Shown: positions 17,077 to 28,687 of the stretch, in pieces
How the letters are laid out: every line of letters begins with the position of its first letter
Position numbering within the stretch: the stretch's first letter is position 1
NCBI RefSeq assembly: GCF_030758455.1
Contig: NZ_CP132353.1
Coordinates: forward strand, 1,550,001 to 1,614,000
Source of the DNA: Erwinia pyri
GTDB lineage: Bacteria; Pseudomonadota; Gammaproteobacteria; Enterobacterales; Enterobacteriaceae
DNA length: 64,000 bases
Direction: 5' to 3'
Notes under the pieces: generated by a model
Told to the model about the DNA's origin: nothing
The model's database searches: none
The model's input: only the letters and a program-made list of their open reading frames with translations
Translations under genes and position numbers: made by a program

Positions 17077-18479
17077 TAACCTCTCCTTTTACGGCTCAGC
17101 ACAACGTTTTTACTCACTTCCGGCACCCGCCAGAACACCAGCGCAGGCAGAGCAATCACCACCGCCATGCAGAAATAGGTAGAGATAAAGGCCTGGTGTA
17201 CCGCCGGGCTGTCGGCCAGCGTCTGGTGTCCGAAGGTGCCCAGCAACAGGCCCGCCACGGTGACGCCGATACTCATGGAGAGCTGCATGATCATCGACAG
17301 CAGGCTGTTGCCGCTGCTGGCTAACGCATCGGGCAACTCTTTCAGCGTCAGCGTATTCATGGAGGAGAAGCGGATGGCGTTTACCATGCCCTGCAGGAAC
17401 AGCACCACCGGCAGCAGGTAATACCAGCCCAGTATCGCCACGAGTGGGAACAAAAGCACCACCAGCGCCAGACTGAGAGTGGCACCCACCAGCACATTGC
17501 GATAGCCAAAACGGTTAACGATCTGCACCACAATGCGTTTCATGCCCATATTGCCCAGCACCATCGGGATCATCATCAGTCCCGCATGAAAAGGGCTGAA
17601 ACCCATCCCGACCTGCAGAAATATCGGCGTCATAAACGGCAGCATGCCGCTGCCGATGCGTCCGGTGAAGCTGCCCAGCAGCCCTAGAGAATAAATTCGG
17701 TTATCAAACAGCTTCAGGCTGAACAGGGCGTTCTCGTTACCCCTGGCGTGCATCAGATAGAAGAGCAGCGAGAAAATGCCCACCAGAATAAACAGGCACA
17801 GCAGCAGCGGCGAGCCGCCTGACCCGCGCTGACCATCCAGCGCCAGCGTCAGGGTAGCCATACCGGCGGCCAGCAGCAGGAAGCCGATAAAATCGAAACG
17901 GCGGGGCGCCAGGCTCAGATTGGGCATCAGCATCAGGGTGGCGATGGCACCGATAATCCCTACCGGAATATTGATCAGAAAGATCCAGTGCCAGCTGGCG
18001 TACTCCACCAGCACGCCGCCCAATACCGGCCCCAGCAGCGGACCCACCTGACCGGGCAGCGTCACAAAAGCCATCGCGGCCATATACTGTTCACGGGGCA
18101 CCAGCTTCATCACCGTTAGCCGTCCCACCGGCACCATCATTGCGCCGCCAATGCCCTGAACCACGCGAGCCAGGATCAGCTGATCCAGCGAAGTGGCTAG
18201 CGAACAAAACAGCGAGCCTGTGCTGAACAGGATGATGGCGCTGAAGAAGATATTTCGCACGCCAAACCGATCCGCCAGCCAGCCGCTCACCGGCAGCATC
18301 ACCGCCACCGTCAGCACGTATGACACTATGACTGAATGCATATGCAGCGGATTCTCATGCAGGCTCACCGCCATCGACGGCAGGGCCGTATTCACGATGG
18401 TGGTATCCAGCGCCTGCATGAAAAAGCCAATGGCGACAATCCACAGCTGCCAGCGAACGGTGGAGGGAAGCGTATTCAT
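17076..18479 (-). CDS. mdtD: MFS exporter MdtD (IceT), DHA2 family
   Basis: This 467-residue transporter has about 14 hydrophobic helices. The DHA2 signature is [19 protein letters not shown] near the N terminus, then [13 protein letters not shown] and [26 protein letters not shown]. It lies in the mdtABCD-baeSR operon but does not belong to the tripartite RND pump; in Salmonella it was reported as IceT, an iron-citrate exporter. The start overlaps the mdtC stop by 4 bp and the stop overlaps baeS by 1 bp, so expression is coupled. Inner-membrane location. Confidence 0.93.
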   Translation of the reverse strand: MNTLPSTVRWQLWIVAIGFFMQALDTTIVNTALPSMAVSLHENPLHMHSVIVSYVLTVAVMLPVSGWLADRFGVRNIFFSAIILFSTGSLFCSLATSLDQLILARVVQGIGGAMMVPVGRLTVMKLVPREQYMAAMAFVTLPGQVGPLLGPVLGGVLVEYASWHWIFLINIPVGIIGAIATLMLMPNLSLAPRRFDFIGFLLLAAGMATLTLALDGQRGSGGSPLLLCLFILVGIFSLLFYLMHARGNENALFSLKLFDNRIYSLGLLGSFTGRIGSGMLPFMTPIFLQVGMGFSPFHAGLMMIPMVLGNMGMKRIVVQIVNRFGYRNVLVGATLSLALVVLLFPLVAILGWYYLLPVVLFLQGMVNAIRFSSMNTLTLKELPDALASSGNSLLSMIMQLSMSIGVTVAGLLLGTFGHQTLADSPAVHQAFISTYFCMAVVIALPALVFWRVPEVSKNVVLSRKRRG

Positions 18480-21400
18480 ATCTTTACCGGCTCCTGGCGC
18501 GGCCTGCGGCGCAGTTTATCCATGTAGAGATAAACCACCGGCGTGGTGTAGAGCGTCAGCAGCTGGCTCATCACCAGCCCTCCGACGATGGTGATCCCCA
18601 GCGGCTGCCGCAGTTCCGCACCGTCACCGGAAGTCAGCACCAGCGGCAGTGCGCCCAGCAGCGCCGCCAGCGTGGTCATCATAATGGGCCGGAAACGCAG
18701 CAGGCTGGCCTGGAAAATCGCTTCCCGCGCCGTGAGATTGCCGTTTCGCTGCGCTTCCAGCGCGAAGTCCACCATCATGATGGCGTTTTTCTTCACAATG
18801 CCGATCAGCAGCAGGATCCCTATCAGCGCGATCAGGCTGAACGGCGCGCTGAACAGCTCCAGCGCCAGCAGCGCGCCCACGCCCGCCGAGGGCAGGGTGG
18901 AGAGGATAGTCAGTGGATGAACATAGCTCTCGTAGAGGATCCCCAGCACGATATAGACCGTGGCAATGGCAGCAATAATTAACCAGACCTGGCTGTTCTG
19001 GCTCTGCTGGAAGGCCTGCGCCGTACCGGCAAAACTGCCGCGCACGGTAAGCGGCACCCCCAGCGCGGTCATACTGCGGTCGATGGCAGCAGAAGCCTGC
19101 GACAGCGACACGCCTTCCGGCAGGTTAAAGGAGATGGTGGACGCGGCGGACAATCCCTGATGATTCACCGAAAGCGGTGAGTTGGCGGGCTGCCAGTGGG
19201 CGAACCACGAGAGAGGGATCGCCTTGCCGTCACTGTTGACCACATACATCAAATCGAGCGAGCTGATATCCTGGGTATAGCGCGGGTCCACTTCCATTAC
19301 CACTTTGTACTGATTAAGCGGCTGATAGATGGTGGAGATCTGCCGCTGGCCGAAAGCATTGTTCAGCAGGGCATTGGCCGCCGCCACGTCTATCCCCAGC
19401 CGCGCCATGCTTTCGCGATCGTAGATCAGCGCCATTTCGGAGCCTTTGTCCTGCTGATCGGAGTTGACGTCCGCCAGCTCCGGCAGGGCAGAAAACGCCT
19501 GACGAATTTTCGGTTCCCACTGGCGTAAATCGTCCAGGTTGTCGGAAAGCAGCGTGTACTGATAGCCCGCATTGGACTCCCGGCCGCCCACCCGCAAATC
19601 CTGCACCGCCATCAGATAAAGATTTGCCCCCGGCTCTTTCGCCAGTTTGCTACGCAGGCGGGCGATGACCTCCTGCGCCGTCTCGCTGCGCTCGCTCAGC
19701 GGCTTCAGAGAAATAAACATCGAGCCGCTGTTGGTCCGCGAACCGCCGGTGAACCCTACCACGCTCTCCACCGCCGGATCGTCGCGCACAATTTTCATGA
19801 AATCTTCCAGCTTGCCGCGCATCGCCTGGAAGGAGATGCTCTGATCTGCCTGAATAGAGCCCATCAGCCTGCCGGTATCCTGCTCCGGCATAAAGGTTTT
19901 CGGGATCGAAATATAGAGGTAGATCGTCAGGCCGATAGTGGCGAGGAACACCAGTAGCGTCCAGCGCGAGTGGTTAAGTACCCAGTTCAGTGAACGTCCA
20001 TACCCCTGCTGGATCGCCATCAGCACTTTGCCAAATCCCCGGATGCGGGGTTGCTGACGCTGTGGCTGCGTGCGTAACAGCCTTGCACACATCATCGGCG
20101 TCAGCGTGACGGAGACGATCAGTGAAATCACGATCGAGACGGAGAGCGTCAGGGCAAACTCCTTAAAGAACCGCCCAACCAGCCCGCCGAGCATCAGCAG
20201 CGGCAGGAAGACGGCCACCAGCGACAGGCTCATGGAGAGCACCGTAAAGCCCACCTCCCGCACGCCCTGTAGCGAGGCCTGCAACGGCTTCATGCCCGCT
20301 TCGACGTGCCGCGAGATATTCTCCAGCACCACAATCGCATCGTCCACCACAAATCCGGTGGCGACGGTGAGCGCCATCAGCGACAGGTTATTCAGGCTGA
20401 AGCCGCACAGATACATGGCGGCAAAGGTGCCAATCAGCGAAACGGGAACCGCTACCGCCGGGATCAGCGTGGCGCGGCCGGAGCGCAGGAAAGCGAACAC
20501 CACCAGAATAACCAGCCCGACAGAGATCGCCAGCGACTGCTCCACTTCCGCCAGCGAGGCGCGGATGGTGGGCGATCGGTCCTGCGCCACATTAAGATGA
20601 ATCGAGGCCGGAATAATGTTGTTAAGCTCCGGCACCTCGGCACGGATGCGATCAACGGTATCGATAATGTTCGCTTCCGGCAGCTTACGGATCAGCACCA
20701 GAATGGCCGGTTTGGCGTTGGCCATCCCCGCATTGCGCACGTCCTGAACCGAGTCGGTAACCGTCGCCACATCCTGCAACCGCACGGCTGCCCCCGCGTT
20801 GTAATGCACAATCAGCGGCTGATAGTCCGCCGCGGTTTGCAGCTCGTCGTTGGTTTTCAGCTGCCAGCGCTGCGAGCGATCCTCAATGGCACCCTGCGGC
20901 CTGCGCTGGTTAGCGTTGGAAATGGTCTGGCGGACATCATCAAGCGACACGCCCTGGTTGAATAATGCCTGCGGGTTAAGGTTCACCCGCACCGCAGGCA
21001 GCGAACTGCCGCCAATGGTGACGTCGCCCACGCCGTCGATTTGCGACAGCTTTTGCGCCAGCTGCGTCGAGGCGTAATCGTACAGCTGACCCGGCGAATA
21101 GGTATCGGAGGTCAGCGTCATAATCATGATCGGCGCGTCAGACGGGTTGATCTTCCGATAGGTGGGCCGGCTGGGCATACCGCTGGGAAGCAGACTCTGC
21201 GCTGCATTGATAGCGCCCTGAACATCCCGTGCCGCGCCGTTAATATCCCGGTCATAATCAAAAACCAGGATGATGCGCGTGCTGCCGAGCGAGCTGGTAG
21301 AGGTCATTTCGCTGACCCCGGCAATACGGCCTAACGAGCGCTCCAGCGGGGTGGCCACGGAAGAGGCCATGGTTTCAGGGGAAGCGCCCGGCAGCGAGGC

Positions 21401-21544
21401 GCTGATCAGGATCACCGGGAAGTCCACCTGCGGCAGGGGCGCCACCGGCAACAGCCGGAAGCCGAGGATGCCCGCCAGCAGGATGGCAACCGTTAACAGG
21501 ATCGTCGCCACCGGGCGATGAATAAACAGCGCAAAAAACTTCAC
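18476..21544 (-). CDS. mdtC: RND multidrug efflux subunit MdtC
   Basis: This 1022-residue RND transporter (1025 in E. coli) has the 12-helix plan with two large periplasmic loops. Visible motifs are [28 protein letters not shown] at the N terminus, [17 protein letters not shown] with the proton-relay acidic pair, and [19 protein letters not shown] in the second half. MdtB and MdtC form a heterotrimer with MdtA and TolC; MdtC does most of the drug binding, MdtB most of the proton transfer. Novobiocin, bile salts and, in plant-associated Erwinia, flavonoids are known substrates. A GTG start overlaps the mdtB stop by one base. Confidence 0.96.
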   Translation of the reverse strand: MKFFALFIHRPVATILLTVAILLAGILGFRLLPVAPLPQVDFPVILISASLPGASPETMASSVATPLERSLGRIAGVSEMTSTSSLGSTRIILVFDYDRDINGAARDVQGAINAAQSLLPSGMPSRPTYRKINPSDAPIMIMTLTSDTYSPGQLYDYASTQLAQKLSQIDGVGDVTIGGSSLPAVRVNLNPQALFNQGVSLDDVRQTISNANQRRPQGAIEDRSQRWQLKTNDELQTAADYQPLIVHYNAGAAVRLQDVATVTDSVQDVRNAGMANAKPAILVLIRKLPEANIIDTVDRIRAEVPELNNIIPASIHLNVAQDRSPTIRASLAEVEQSLAISVGLVILVVFAFLRSGRATLIPAVAVPVSLIGTFAAMYLCGFSLNNLSLMALTVATGFVVDDAIVVLENISRHVEAGMKPLQASLQGVREVGFTVLSMSLSLVAVFLPLLMLGGLVGRFFKEFALTLSVSIVISLIVSVTLTPMMCARLLRTQPQRQQPRIRGFGKVLMAIQQGYGRSLNWVLNHSRWTLLVFLATIGLTIYLYISIPKTFMPEQDTGRLMGSIQADQSISFQAMRGKLEDFMKIVRDDPAVESVVGFTGGSRTNSGSMFISLKPLSERSETAQEVIARLRSKLAKEPGANLYLMAVQDLRVGGRESNAGYQYTLLSDNLDDLRQWEPKIRQAFSALPELADVNSDQQDKGSEMALIYDRESMARLGIDVAAANALLNNAFGQRQISTIYQPLNQYKVVMEVDPRYTQDISSLDLMYVVNSDGKAIPLSWFAHWQPANSPLSVNHQGLSAASTISFNLPEGVSLSQASAAIDRSMTALGVPLTVRGSFAGTAQAFQQSQNSQVWLIIAAIATVYIVLGILYESYVHPLTILSTLPSAGVGALLALELFSAPFSLIALIGILLLIGIVKKNAIMMVDFALEAQRNGNLTAREAIFQASLLRFRPIMMTTLAALLGALPLVLTSGDGAELRQPLGITIVGGLVMSQLLTLYTTPVVYLYMDKLRRRPRQEPVKI

Positions 21545-24500
21545 TACGCCTCCTCCTGCTTAAATCGACGGCGGGTGGCATGGGCCAGACGGTCAAACAG
21601 CAGGTAGATAACCGGGGTAGTAAACAGCGTCAGTACCTGGCTGACCACCAGCCCGCCTACCATCGCCACACCCAGCGGATGTCGCAGCTCTGCGCCCACG
21701 CCGCTGCTCAGCATCAGCGGCAGCGCGCCCAGCAGGGCGGCCAGCGTGGTCATCAGTATCGGCCTGAAGCGCAGCAGGCAGGCCTGATAAATGGCGTCAT
21801 AAGGCGACATTCCCTGTTCACGTTCCGCCGCCAGCGCAAAGTCGATCATCATGATGGCGTTTTTCTTCACGATGCCAATCAGCAGGATGATGCCGATGAT
21901 AGCGATAACATCCAGCTCATTGCCGCTGAGCATCAGGGCCAGCAACGCGCCCACGCCAGCAGTGGGCAGGGTGGAAAGAATGGTAATCGGATGAATAAAG
22001 CTCTCGTACAGCACGCCAAGTACGATATACATCGCCACGATCGCCGCGACTATCAGCCAGACGGTACCCGACAGCGCCGCCTGAAACGCCAGCGTACTGC
22101 CCTGGAACTGGGTCATGATTTCCGACGGCATAGCCAGATCCTGTTCAGCGCCGCTGATAGCATTCACCGCTTCCTCCAGCGAGTAACCGTCGCTGACGTT
22201 GAACGAGAAGGTGGTGGAGGGGAACTGGTCGAGATGGTTGATGCTCATCGCGCCATAGCGCTGCTCAACGGTGGCGATAGCGCTCAGCGGCACCACGCCG
22301 CCGCTGCTGCTGTTCAGGCGAATGCTCCCCAGCCCGGCCAGCCCGGGGGTGGCAGAGGTATCGTTTTCCAGTACCACGCGGTACTGATTGGCCTGGGTGT
22401 AGATGGTGGAGATCAGCCGCTGACCAAAGGCGTTGTAGAGCGCGTTATCGACATCGGCCATCGAAATACCCAGCCTACTGGCATTGTCGCGATCAACCTT
22501 GATATAGGCTTCCAGCCCCTGGTCCTGCCAGTCGCTACTGACATCTTTCAGTTGCGGCAGGGTGGCAAGCTGGGTCATCAGCTTCGGCACCCACAGGCTC
22601 AACGACTCCAGCGAACCGGCCTGCAGCGTGAACTGATACTGCGTACGGCTTAGCTGAGTATCGATAGTTAAATCCTGCACCGGCTGAAGATAGAGATTCA
22701 CGCCGGGCATTTTTGCCACAGCCGCCTGCAGCCTGTCGATCACCACCGGAATGCGATCGTCCCGTTCGCTCAGCGGTTTAAGAGAAATTTGTAGCCGACC
22801 GCTGTTCAGCGCCGGATTAGTGCCATCCACGCCGACAAACGAAGTCAGGCTCTGCACGGCAGGATCTTTCATGATCACCGAGGCAACCTGCTGCTGCCGC
22901 TGCGCCATATTGGCATAGGAGACGGACTGCGGCGCCTGAAGCGTGCCCTGAATGATGCCGTTATCCTGCAGCGGGAAAAAACCTTTAGGAATAGCGATCC
23001 ACAGCAGCACGGTGACAGCCAGCGTGCCCAGCGCCACGCCCAGCGTCAGCCAGGGATGGTTCAGCACCCGACGCAGAAAATGACCGTAACCCGCAATAAT
23101 GCGATCGAACATCGCTTCGCTGGCGCGGGAGAACCGGTTCTGCTTGCGCAGCGACTCGGCGCTCAGCATGCGGGCACACATCATCGGCGTCAGCGTCAGC
23201 GAGACCACGGCGGAGATCAGAATAGAGATCGCCAGCGTGACGGCGAATTCACGGAACAGACGGCCAACAATATCGCCCATAAACAGCAGCGGGATCAGCA
23301 CGGCGATCAGCGAAAAGGTCAGAGAAATAATCGTGAAGCCAATCTCGCCTGCCCCTTTCAGCGCCGCCGCCAGCGGCTTCTCCCCTTTCTCGATATAGCG
23401 CGAAATATTCTCGATCACCACAATTGCATCATCCACCACGAAACCGGTGGCGATGGTCAGTGCCATCAGCGTGAGGTTATTAATCGAAAAACCGAGAAAA
23501 TAGATCACGGCGAATGTGCCTACCAGCGACAGGGGAACCGCAACCGCAGGAATGATCGTGGCCGGAACGTTGCGCAGGAACAGGTAGATGATCATCACCA
23601 CCAGTGCGATAGCCAGCATCAGCTCAAACTGAACGTCGTGAACGGAGGCGCGAATATTGGTGGTACGGTCGGTCAGCACCTTCACATCCACTGATTTTGG
23701 CAGCGTGGCGGTCAGCGCAGGCAGCATTTGCCGGATACTGTCAGCCGTGGTGATGATATTAGCACCCGGCTGGCGCTGGATATTCAGCACAATGGCGGGC
23801 TGGCGATTCGCCCAGGCGCCCAGCCAGCTGTTTTCCGCACCCTGTTCCACCGTTGCCACATCACGCAGCCGCACCGGCGAACCGTTCTGATAAGAGACGA
23901 TCAGCTGGCGGTAATCCTCGGCGGATTTCATCTGATCGTTGGCGGAGAGGGTAATGGAACGTTCGGGGCCGTCAAGGCTGCCTTTAGCCGAATTCACGTT
24001 CGCATTGCTGATAGCGGTGCGCACGGTTTCGCTGTCCAGATTCAGCGCGGCCAGCGCCTCGGCATTCAGCTTCACCCGGACCGCAGGCCGCTGCCCACCC
24101 GCCAGCGTCACAAGGCCCACGCCGGAGACCTGCGAGATCTTCTGCGCCACGCGGGTTTCCACCATATCCTCTACCTGGGTCATTGGCATGCTGGTGGTGG
24201 TGACGGCCAGCGTCATGATGGGCGGATCCGCCGGGTTCACTTTGCTGTAGACCGGTGGATTAGGTAAATCTGAGGGCAGCAGGTTGGTTGCGGCATTGAT
24301 CGCCGCCTGCACTTCCTGCTCGGCGACGTCGAGCGGCAGCGTGAGCTGGAATTGCAGGGTGACCACGGACGCGCCGCCGGAACTTTGCGACGACATCTGC
24401 TTCAGGCCGGACATCTGTCCGAACTGGCGCTCAAGCGGCGCGGTTATCGACGACGTGACCACATCCGGGCTGGCGCCGGGATAGAGCGTGACCACCTGAA

Positions 24501-24660
24501 TGGTGGGGTAGTCCACTTCCGGCAGGGCAGAGACGGGCAGGGCGCGATAGCCCAAAATACCGGCAAGCAGGATCGCCACCATCAGCAGTGTGGTGGCGAC
24601 AGGACGAAGGATAAACTGGCGGGAAGGCCCGCCGCTGGCGTTCGGGGGCATGACCTGCAT
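21544..24660 (-). CDS. mdtB: RND multidrug efflux subunit MdtB
   Basis: This 1038-residue RND transporter (1040 in E. coli) starts with a short cytosolic tail, then the first helix [45 protein letters not shown] (helix 4 acidic pair) and [19 protein letters not shown] are conserved. It pairs with MdtC, two MdtB to one MdtC, in the MdtABC-TolC pump. It overlaps mdtA and mdtC by one base at each end. The two pumps resemble each other strongly, reflecting an old duplication. Confidence 0.96.
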   Translation of the reverse strand: MQVMPPNASGGPSRQFILRPVATTLLMVAILLAGILGYRALPVSALPEVDYPTIQVVTLYPGASPDVVTSSITAPLERQFGQMSGLKQMSSQSSGGASVVTLQFQLTLPLDVAEQEVQAAINAATNLLPSDLPNPPVYSKVNPADPPIMTLAVTTTSMPMTQVEDMVETRVAQKISQVSGVGLVTLAGGQRPAVRVKLNAEALAALNLDSETVRTAISNANVNSAKGSLDGPERSITLSANDQMKSAEDYRQLIVSYQNGSPVRLRDVATVEQGAENSWLGAWANRQPAIVLNIQRQPGANIITTADSIRQMLPALTATLPKSVDVKVLTDRTTNIRASVHDVQFELMLAIALVVMIIYLFLRNVPATIIPAVAVPLSLVGTFAVIYFLGFSINNLTLMALTIATGFVVDDAIVVIENISRYIEKGEKPLAAALKGAGEIGFTIISLTFSLIAVLIPLLFMGDIVGRLFREFAVTLAISILISAVVSLTLTPMMCARMLSAESLRKQNRFSRASEAMFDRIIAGYGHFLRRVLNHPWLTLGVALGTLAVTVLLWIAIPKGFFPLQDNGIIQGTLQAPQSVSYANMAQRQQQVASVIMKDPAVQSLTSFVGVDGTNPALNSGRLQISLKPLSERDDRIPVVIDRLQAAVAKMPGVNLYLQPVQDLTIDTQLSRTQYQFTLQAGSLESLSLWVPKLMTQLATLPQLKDVSSDWQDQGLEAYIKVDRDNASRLGISMADVDNALYNAFGQRLISTIYTQANQYRVVLENDTSATPGLAGLGSIRLNSSSGGVVPLSAIATVEQRYGAMSINHLDQFPSTTFSFNVSDGYSLEEAVNAISGAEQDLAMPSEIMTQFQGSTLAFQAALSGTVWLIVAAIVAMYIVLGVLYESFIHPITILSTLPTAGVGALLALMLSGNELDVIAIIGIILLIGIVKKNAIMMIDFALAAEREQGMSPYDAIYQACLLRFRPILMTTLAALLGALPLMLSSGVGAELRHPLGVAMVGGLVVSQVLTLFTTPVIYLLFDRLAHATRRRFKQEEA

Positions 24661-25901
24661 CAGGAGCTGGCTCCTTTAGAAGGCAGGGCGCTTTTGCCCG
24701 AGGTGAGCGGCGTCGCCTGCGGCGCAACCACCTCCACTTTCGCCCCTTCGGTCAGACGATCGATTCCGTCGGTGACCACGCGTTCGCCTGCATCAAGCCC
24801 GGCGGTTACCACAATTTTCTGGCTGTCCTGTAGCCCTGTGGTAATCAGCTTCTTGCTCACTTTATTCTCGGCGTTCACCACCCAGACAAAATTGCCTTCG
24901 TTGCCCATCTGCAGCGCCGCAGCAGGAATAACGATGGCGTCCTGCAGGGTGTTGACCTTGAGGCGGGCATTAACAAACTGGTTAGGGAACAACATATCGT
25001 CGTCATTGCCGAAGCGCGCTTTCAGCTTCACAGTGCCGGTGGTGACATCAATCTGGTTATCCATGCTGAGCAGCGTGCCGCTGGTCAGCAGCGTTTTATT
25101 GCTGCGATCCCAGGCTTCAACCGGGATCGGCTGACCGCTCTTTTGCGCCGCTAAAATAGTGCTGATGCTATTTTCCGGCAGGCTGAAGACCAGGTCGATC
25201 GGGTGCGTCTGAGTGATCACCACGATGCCGGTAGTATCACCGCTGGTAATGTAATTACCCACATCGACCTGCTTAAGCCCGACGCGGCCAGAGATGGGGG
25301 CCGTCACGCGGCTGTAGGTAAGGTTAAGCTCTGCGCTCGCTACGCTGCCCTCATCAGCCTTGAGGGTACCCAGCGTCTCATCGACCAGCGAGCGCTGGGT
25401 ATCCATCTCCTGCTGTGAGACAAGATTGGTTTTCGCCAGCTTTTCAAAACGGGCCAGATCACGGCGGGCGTTAGAGAGCGTCGCCCGGTCTTTCGCCAGC
25501 TGCCCCTGAGCCTGAGTTAATGCTACCTGATAGGGACGGGGGTCAATCTCTGCAAGAAGCTGCCCCGCTTTGACCTCCTGCCCTTCGGTAAAGTGCAGGG
25601 CGATCAGATCGCCATCAACCCGGCTGCGCAGCGTCACGGTATTCGCGGCGGTGACCGTCCCCAGGCCGGAAAGGTATTGCGGCACGCTCTGCCGTGCCGC
25701 TTCTGCGGCCTGAACCGGGGCCGGTGCGCCGGTGGCACCATGCCGTCCTCCGCCTTTGCCGCCGGTGGATTTAGCGGGCTGCGCTGCCGCACCAGGCGCT
25801 GTGGTGCCGTGGCTGCTGTACCACCAGTAACCGCCGCCTGCCACAAGCGCAACGATAATCAGAACGGGCAAGATTTTTTTGGAACGGCGCTGAGCATTCA
25901 T
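24660..25901 (-). CDS. mdtA: Membrane fusion protein MdtA
   Basis: This 413-residue periplasmic adaptor (415 in E. coli) has one N-terminal membrane helix ([21 protein letters not shown]), a low-complexity Ala/Gly/Pro linker to about residue 65, then the lipoyl half ([29 protein letters not shown]), a coiled-coil hairpin ([23 protein letters not shown]) and beta-barrel ([13 protein letters not shown]). It bridges MdtBC to TolC. It is first in the operon, so its promoter carries BaeR control. The ATG at 25899-25901 reads MNAQRRSKK. Confidence 0.96.
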   Translation of the reverse strand: MNAQRRSKKILPVLIIVALVAGGGYWWYSSHGTTAPGAAAQPAKSTGGKGGGRHGATGAPAPVQAAEAARQSVPQYLSGLGTVTAANTVTLRSRVDGDLIALHFTEGQEVKAGQLLAEIDPRPYQVALTQAQGQLAKDRATLSNARRDLARFEKLAKTNLVSQQEMDTQRSLVDETLGTLKADEGSVASAELNLTYSRVTAPISGRVGLKQVDVGNYITSGDTTGIVVITQTHPIDLVFSLPENSISTILAAQKSGQPIPVEAWDRSNKTLLTSGTLLSMDNQIDVTTGTVKLKARFGNDDDMLFPNQFVNARLKVNTLQDAIVIPAAALQMGNEGNFVWVVNAENKVSKKLITTGLQDSQKIVVTAGLDAGERVVTDGIDRLTEGAKVEVVAPQATPLTSGKSALPSKGASS

Positions 25902-25984
25902 CTTGTTAATAGCTCTCCGGTAGCAATAAATGGATCCACAAGGGCCTGAAAGGGGATGGCCCCTAAAGCGTTCATTTTAGCGAA

Positions 25985-26013
25985 TGTATAACCTGCAAAA
26001 GTGAAGGAAATAA
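25985..26013 (-). promoter_or_regulatory. Candidate mdtA promoter
   Basis: On the minus strand TATACA (25990-25985) lies 17 bp after TTATTT (26013-26008). The -10 is good and the -35 poor, as expected for an activator-dependent promoter. I looked for the BaeR box reported for E. coli mdtA and found no clear match upstream, so BaeR control here is by analogy only. Confidence 0.4.
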
Positions 26014-26142
26014 GGATAACCGTTCAGCGGGTGTAAGTATTCCTGTCCTGCACATCTTTTGCCACAAATCAACGAAGCAGGGGCAAGGCTGTTTGCTACG
26101 CTAAAAGTCAATGTAGTCAAACGTTTTAATAAGGAGAGAATA

Positions 26143-27105
26143 ATGAGTCAATCAGATCATCGCTCGCTGGGCCGTACTGGTATTCAGGTTCCCAGGCTGA
26201 CCTTTGGCGGCAACGTGTTTGGCTGGACCGTCGATCAGAAAACCTCTTTTTCCCTGCTGGATGCGCTGGTGGAAAAAGGGCTCTATTTTATTGATACCGC
26301 CGATGTCTATTCGCGCTGGGCGCCGGGAAATCAGGGCGGGGAATCGGAAACCATCATCGGCAACTGGCTGAAGCAGAGCGGTAAACGCGACAAAATCGTG
26401 CTCGCTACCAAAGTTGGAATAGAGATGGGGCCGGGTAAAACGGGGCTGGCTCCTGCTTATATTCGTCAGGCAGTGGAGGACTCTTTACGCCGACTGCAAA
26501 CAGAGACTATCGATCTCTATCAGGCTCACCGTGATGACCAGGAGACGCCCCTGCAGGCAACGCTTGAGACGTTTGATGCGCTGATCAAAGAGGGCAAGGT
26601 TCGGGCGATTGGGGCTTCTAATTACTCCGCAGAGCGGCTTGGCGAAGCGCTGAAAATCAGCGAAGAGCAGGGGCTGGCCCGTTATGAGACGCTGCAGCCA
26701 GAGTACAATCTTTACGATCGTGAAGAGTATGAAAGCGGGCTGGAGCAGGTAGCCGAAGAGCAGGGACTTGGGGTGATTAACTACTATTCGCTCGCCAGCG
26801 GTTTCCTGAGCGGTAAATACCGTACCAGAGAAGACGCCAGCAAGAGTAAACGCGGCGAGGGCGTGGTAGAGAAATACCTGAATAAACGAGGATTGCAGAT
26901 CCTTGCCGCATTGGACCAGGTGGCGGAAGCTAACAGCGCCACGCCCACTCAGGTTGCGCTGGCCTGGCAAATTGCCCGTCCCAGCATCACCGCGCCGATT
27001 GTCAGCGTGACGTCGCTGGCACAGCTGGATGAACTCACTAAAGCGGCTTCGCTAACCCTTAGCGATGAAGATATTCGCGTTCTCTCTGAAGCCAGCAGCT
27101 ACTGA
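26143..27105 (+). CDS. Aldo/keto reductase
   Basis: This 320-residue protein is a TIM-barrel aldo/keto reductase. The catalytic set is visible: Asp and Tyr in FIDTADVYSRW, Lys in LATKVG, His in YQAHRDD. The C-terminal cofactor region (APIVSVTSLAQLDEL) is typical of NADPH-using members. It resembles the AKR11/12-like (IolS, YajO) group, but I cannot fix a substrate. The ATG at 26143 follows a strong AAGGAGAG site; the frame is open further upstream with no ribosome site. It is divergent from mdtA, sharing a 241-bp gap, and is absent at this place in E. coli as far as I recall, so it may be a local insertion. Confidence 0.85.
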   Translation: MSQSDHRSLGRTGIQVPRLTFGGNVFGWTVDQKTSFSLLDALVEKGLYFIDTADVYSRWAPGNQGGESETIIGNWLKQSGKRDKIVLATKVGIEMGPGKTGLAPAYIRQAVEDSLRRLQTETIDLYQAHRDDQETPLQATLETFDALIKEGKVRAIGASNYSAERLGEALKISEEQGLARYETLQPEYNLYDREEYESGLEQVAEEQGLGVINYYSLASGFLSGKYRTREDASKSKRGEGVVEKYLNKRGLQILAALDQVAEANSATPTQVALAWQIARPSITAPIVSVTSLAQLDELTKAASLTLSDEDIRVLSEASSY

Positions 27106-27180
27106 TCCGGCAGTTTGCGCCTCTGACTGAGGTTAAGTTGCGCTTCGGGTCAGGGGTAAATTGCGTTTCTTGCCGTACCT

Positions 27181-27209
27181 GTATTGCGCCTCTGAACGAG
27201 GCGCAATAC
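27181..27209. terminator. Perfect 12-bp hairpin between convergent genes
   Basis: GTATTGCGCCTC and GAGGCGCAATAC flank a 5-base loop, between the aldo/keto reductase and the converging yegD. No T run follows on either strand, so it would act as a hairpin block rather than a classical terminator. A partial copy of the left arm (TTGCGCCTCTGA) also occurs around 27115-27126. Confidence 0.5.
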
Positions 27210-27265
27210 GCTAATCCCTTACTTCTCCCCCTTTAGCCGTGCGACAGCTACTACCCAGCCTGCCG

Positions 27266-28618
27266 TTAGCGGAACATCACCTGTGCCCAGCGTGCCAGCC
27301 CGGCGGTAACGGAACCAAAATCATCGCCACTGGCCAGCGGGATGTCAGGTAACTGCTGCTGCAACGCCTGGCGCAGCACCGGCGAACGTGCGCTGCCGCC
27401 GGTCAGATAGATGACGTCCGGGCGCGTGCCGCTGGCGTCCAGAGCCAGTCTGACCTGCTCCTGGATCCGCTCTAACGGCTGTGCGATGGCCGCTTCCAGG
27501 CCCGCCACGCTGATATCCGTATCCAGCGCCTGCTCAATAAAGTTCAGCGCAGTGGTCACCTCTGCCTGTTCGGAGAGGGCAATTTTGCTCTCTTCTGCGG
27601 CGCGCACCAGGCGGTAACCCAGGCGCTGCTGCCACACTTTCAGCAGCCGCTTCACCTTTTCAGGTTCCTGCGCATCACGGATCAGATCCATCAGCAGCTT
27701 TTTGCTGGCGGCAGCATAAAAGTCGCTTTGCGCCGGAACATCGTTGATGGCTACGGCGTTCCACCACGGCAGTGCCGGCAGGGCGATGCCTTTGCCCGTT
27801 GCGCCACCCAGCCCCAATAGCGGCATCAGCTCTTTAAAGGCCAGCATGATATCCAGGTCGTTTCCGCCGACGCGGCAGCCGCTGTGGCCCAGCAGGCTGG
27901 CGTTACGATCCGATTTATCGTGCCATTGCGGCCCCATCAACAACATGGAGCAGTCGGTGGTACCGCCGCCGATATCAACCACCAGCACGCGGGTTTCCGC
28001 CGAGAGCGTCGCTTCAAATTCCAGTCCGGCTGCAACAGGTTCGAACTGAAATTCCACCTCTTTAAATCCAGCCCGGCTCGCTGCACGAGCCAGAATTCCC
28101 TGCGCCTGACGGTTTGCCTCGTCCCCACCCAGTCCCTGGAAGTTAATGGGACGGCCAATCACCGCCTGGGTGATGCTCTCGTTCAGATGCTGCTCCGCCT
28201 TCTGGCGAATATGCAGCATCATGGCGCAGACCAAATCCTCGAAAAAAGCGACCTGCTGCGGTTTGAGTCCGCTGGCGCCGAGGAAAGATTTGGGAGATTT
28301 AACGAACCAGACATCTTCAGGATCGGCCATATATTGCGCGAGGGAAGCCAGGCCGAACTGAACGCTTGAGGAGGTTACCTCAATGTCTTCTTCACGGTTA
28401 AGCGCCAGCGCGCGGCGCAGGATCGCCTGGTTCTCCGCTTCAGGGGTGGGAACCTGATGATGGCGGAACAACCATTCGCTCACCGCATCACGAGTGGGCG
28501 CACAAAGCATTGAGGGCAACAGGGTGGAGCCTTGCTCCAGCGGCAGCAGGCCAGGCACGCCTTCCTTCATAATGGCGACCGAGCAATTTGCTGTTCCGTA
28601 ATCAAAGCCAATAAACAT
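27266..28618 (-). CDS. yegD: Hsp70-like chaperone YegD
   Basis: This 450-residue protein is an actin-fold ATPase related to DnaK but lacking the peptide-binding domain. Phosphate-1 is MFIGFDYGTANCSVA, phosphate-2 VVDIGGGTTDCSML, and adenosine YLTGGSARSPVL. Length equals E. coli YegD. Its clients are unknown. The start MFIGFDYGTAN leaves no room for an N-terminal extension. It lies 69 bp beyond dgcE on the same strand, so the two may be co-transcribed. Confidence 0.94.
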   Translation of the reverse strand: MFIGFDYGTANCSVAIMKEGVPGLLPLEQGSTLLPSMLCAPTRDAVSEWLFRHHQVPTPEAENQAILRRALALNREEDIEVTSSSVQFGLASLAQYMADPEDVWFVKSPKSFLGASGLKPQQVAFFEDLVCAMMLHIRQKAEQHLNESITQAVIGRPINFQGLGGDEANRQAQGILARAASRAGFKEVEFQFEPVAAGLEFEATLSAETRVLVVDIGGGTTDCSMLLMGPQWHDKSDRNASLLGHSGCRVGGNDLDIMLAFKELMPLLGLGGATGKGIALPALPWWNAVAINDVPAQSDFYAAASKKLLMDLIRDAQEPEKVKRLLKVWQQRLGYRLVRAAEESKIALSEQAEVTTALNFIEQALDTDISVAGLEAAIAQPLERIQEQVRLALDASGTRPDVIYLTGGSARSPVLRQALQQQLPDIPLASGDDFGSVTAGLARWAQVMFR

Positions 28619-28687
28619 TTATCCCCCTCAGCTGGAAAAAAGGGGGCGACTTTAGCCCAGGCCCGTGAGGAGAGCAAGAACCCTGAT

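Noticed and set aside
21580..22653. 357-codon plus-strand frame opposite mdtB
   Set aside because: Antisense shadow of the RND pump; composition and lack of motifs argue against a gene.
25902..26142. A BaeR box before mdtA
   Set aside because: I could not find a convincing match to the E. coli box on either strand, so only the core promoter is listed.
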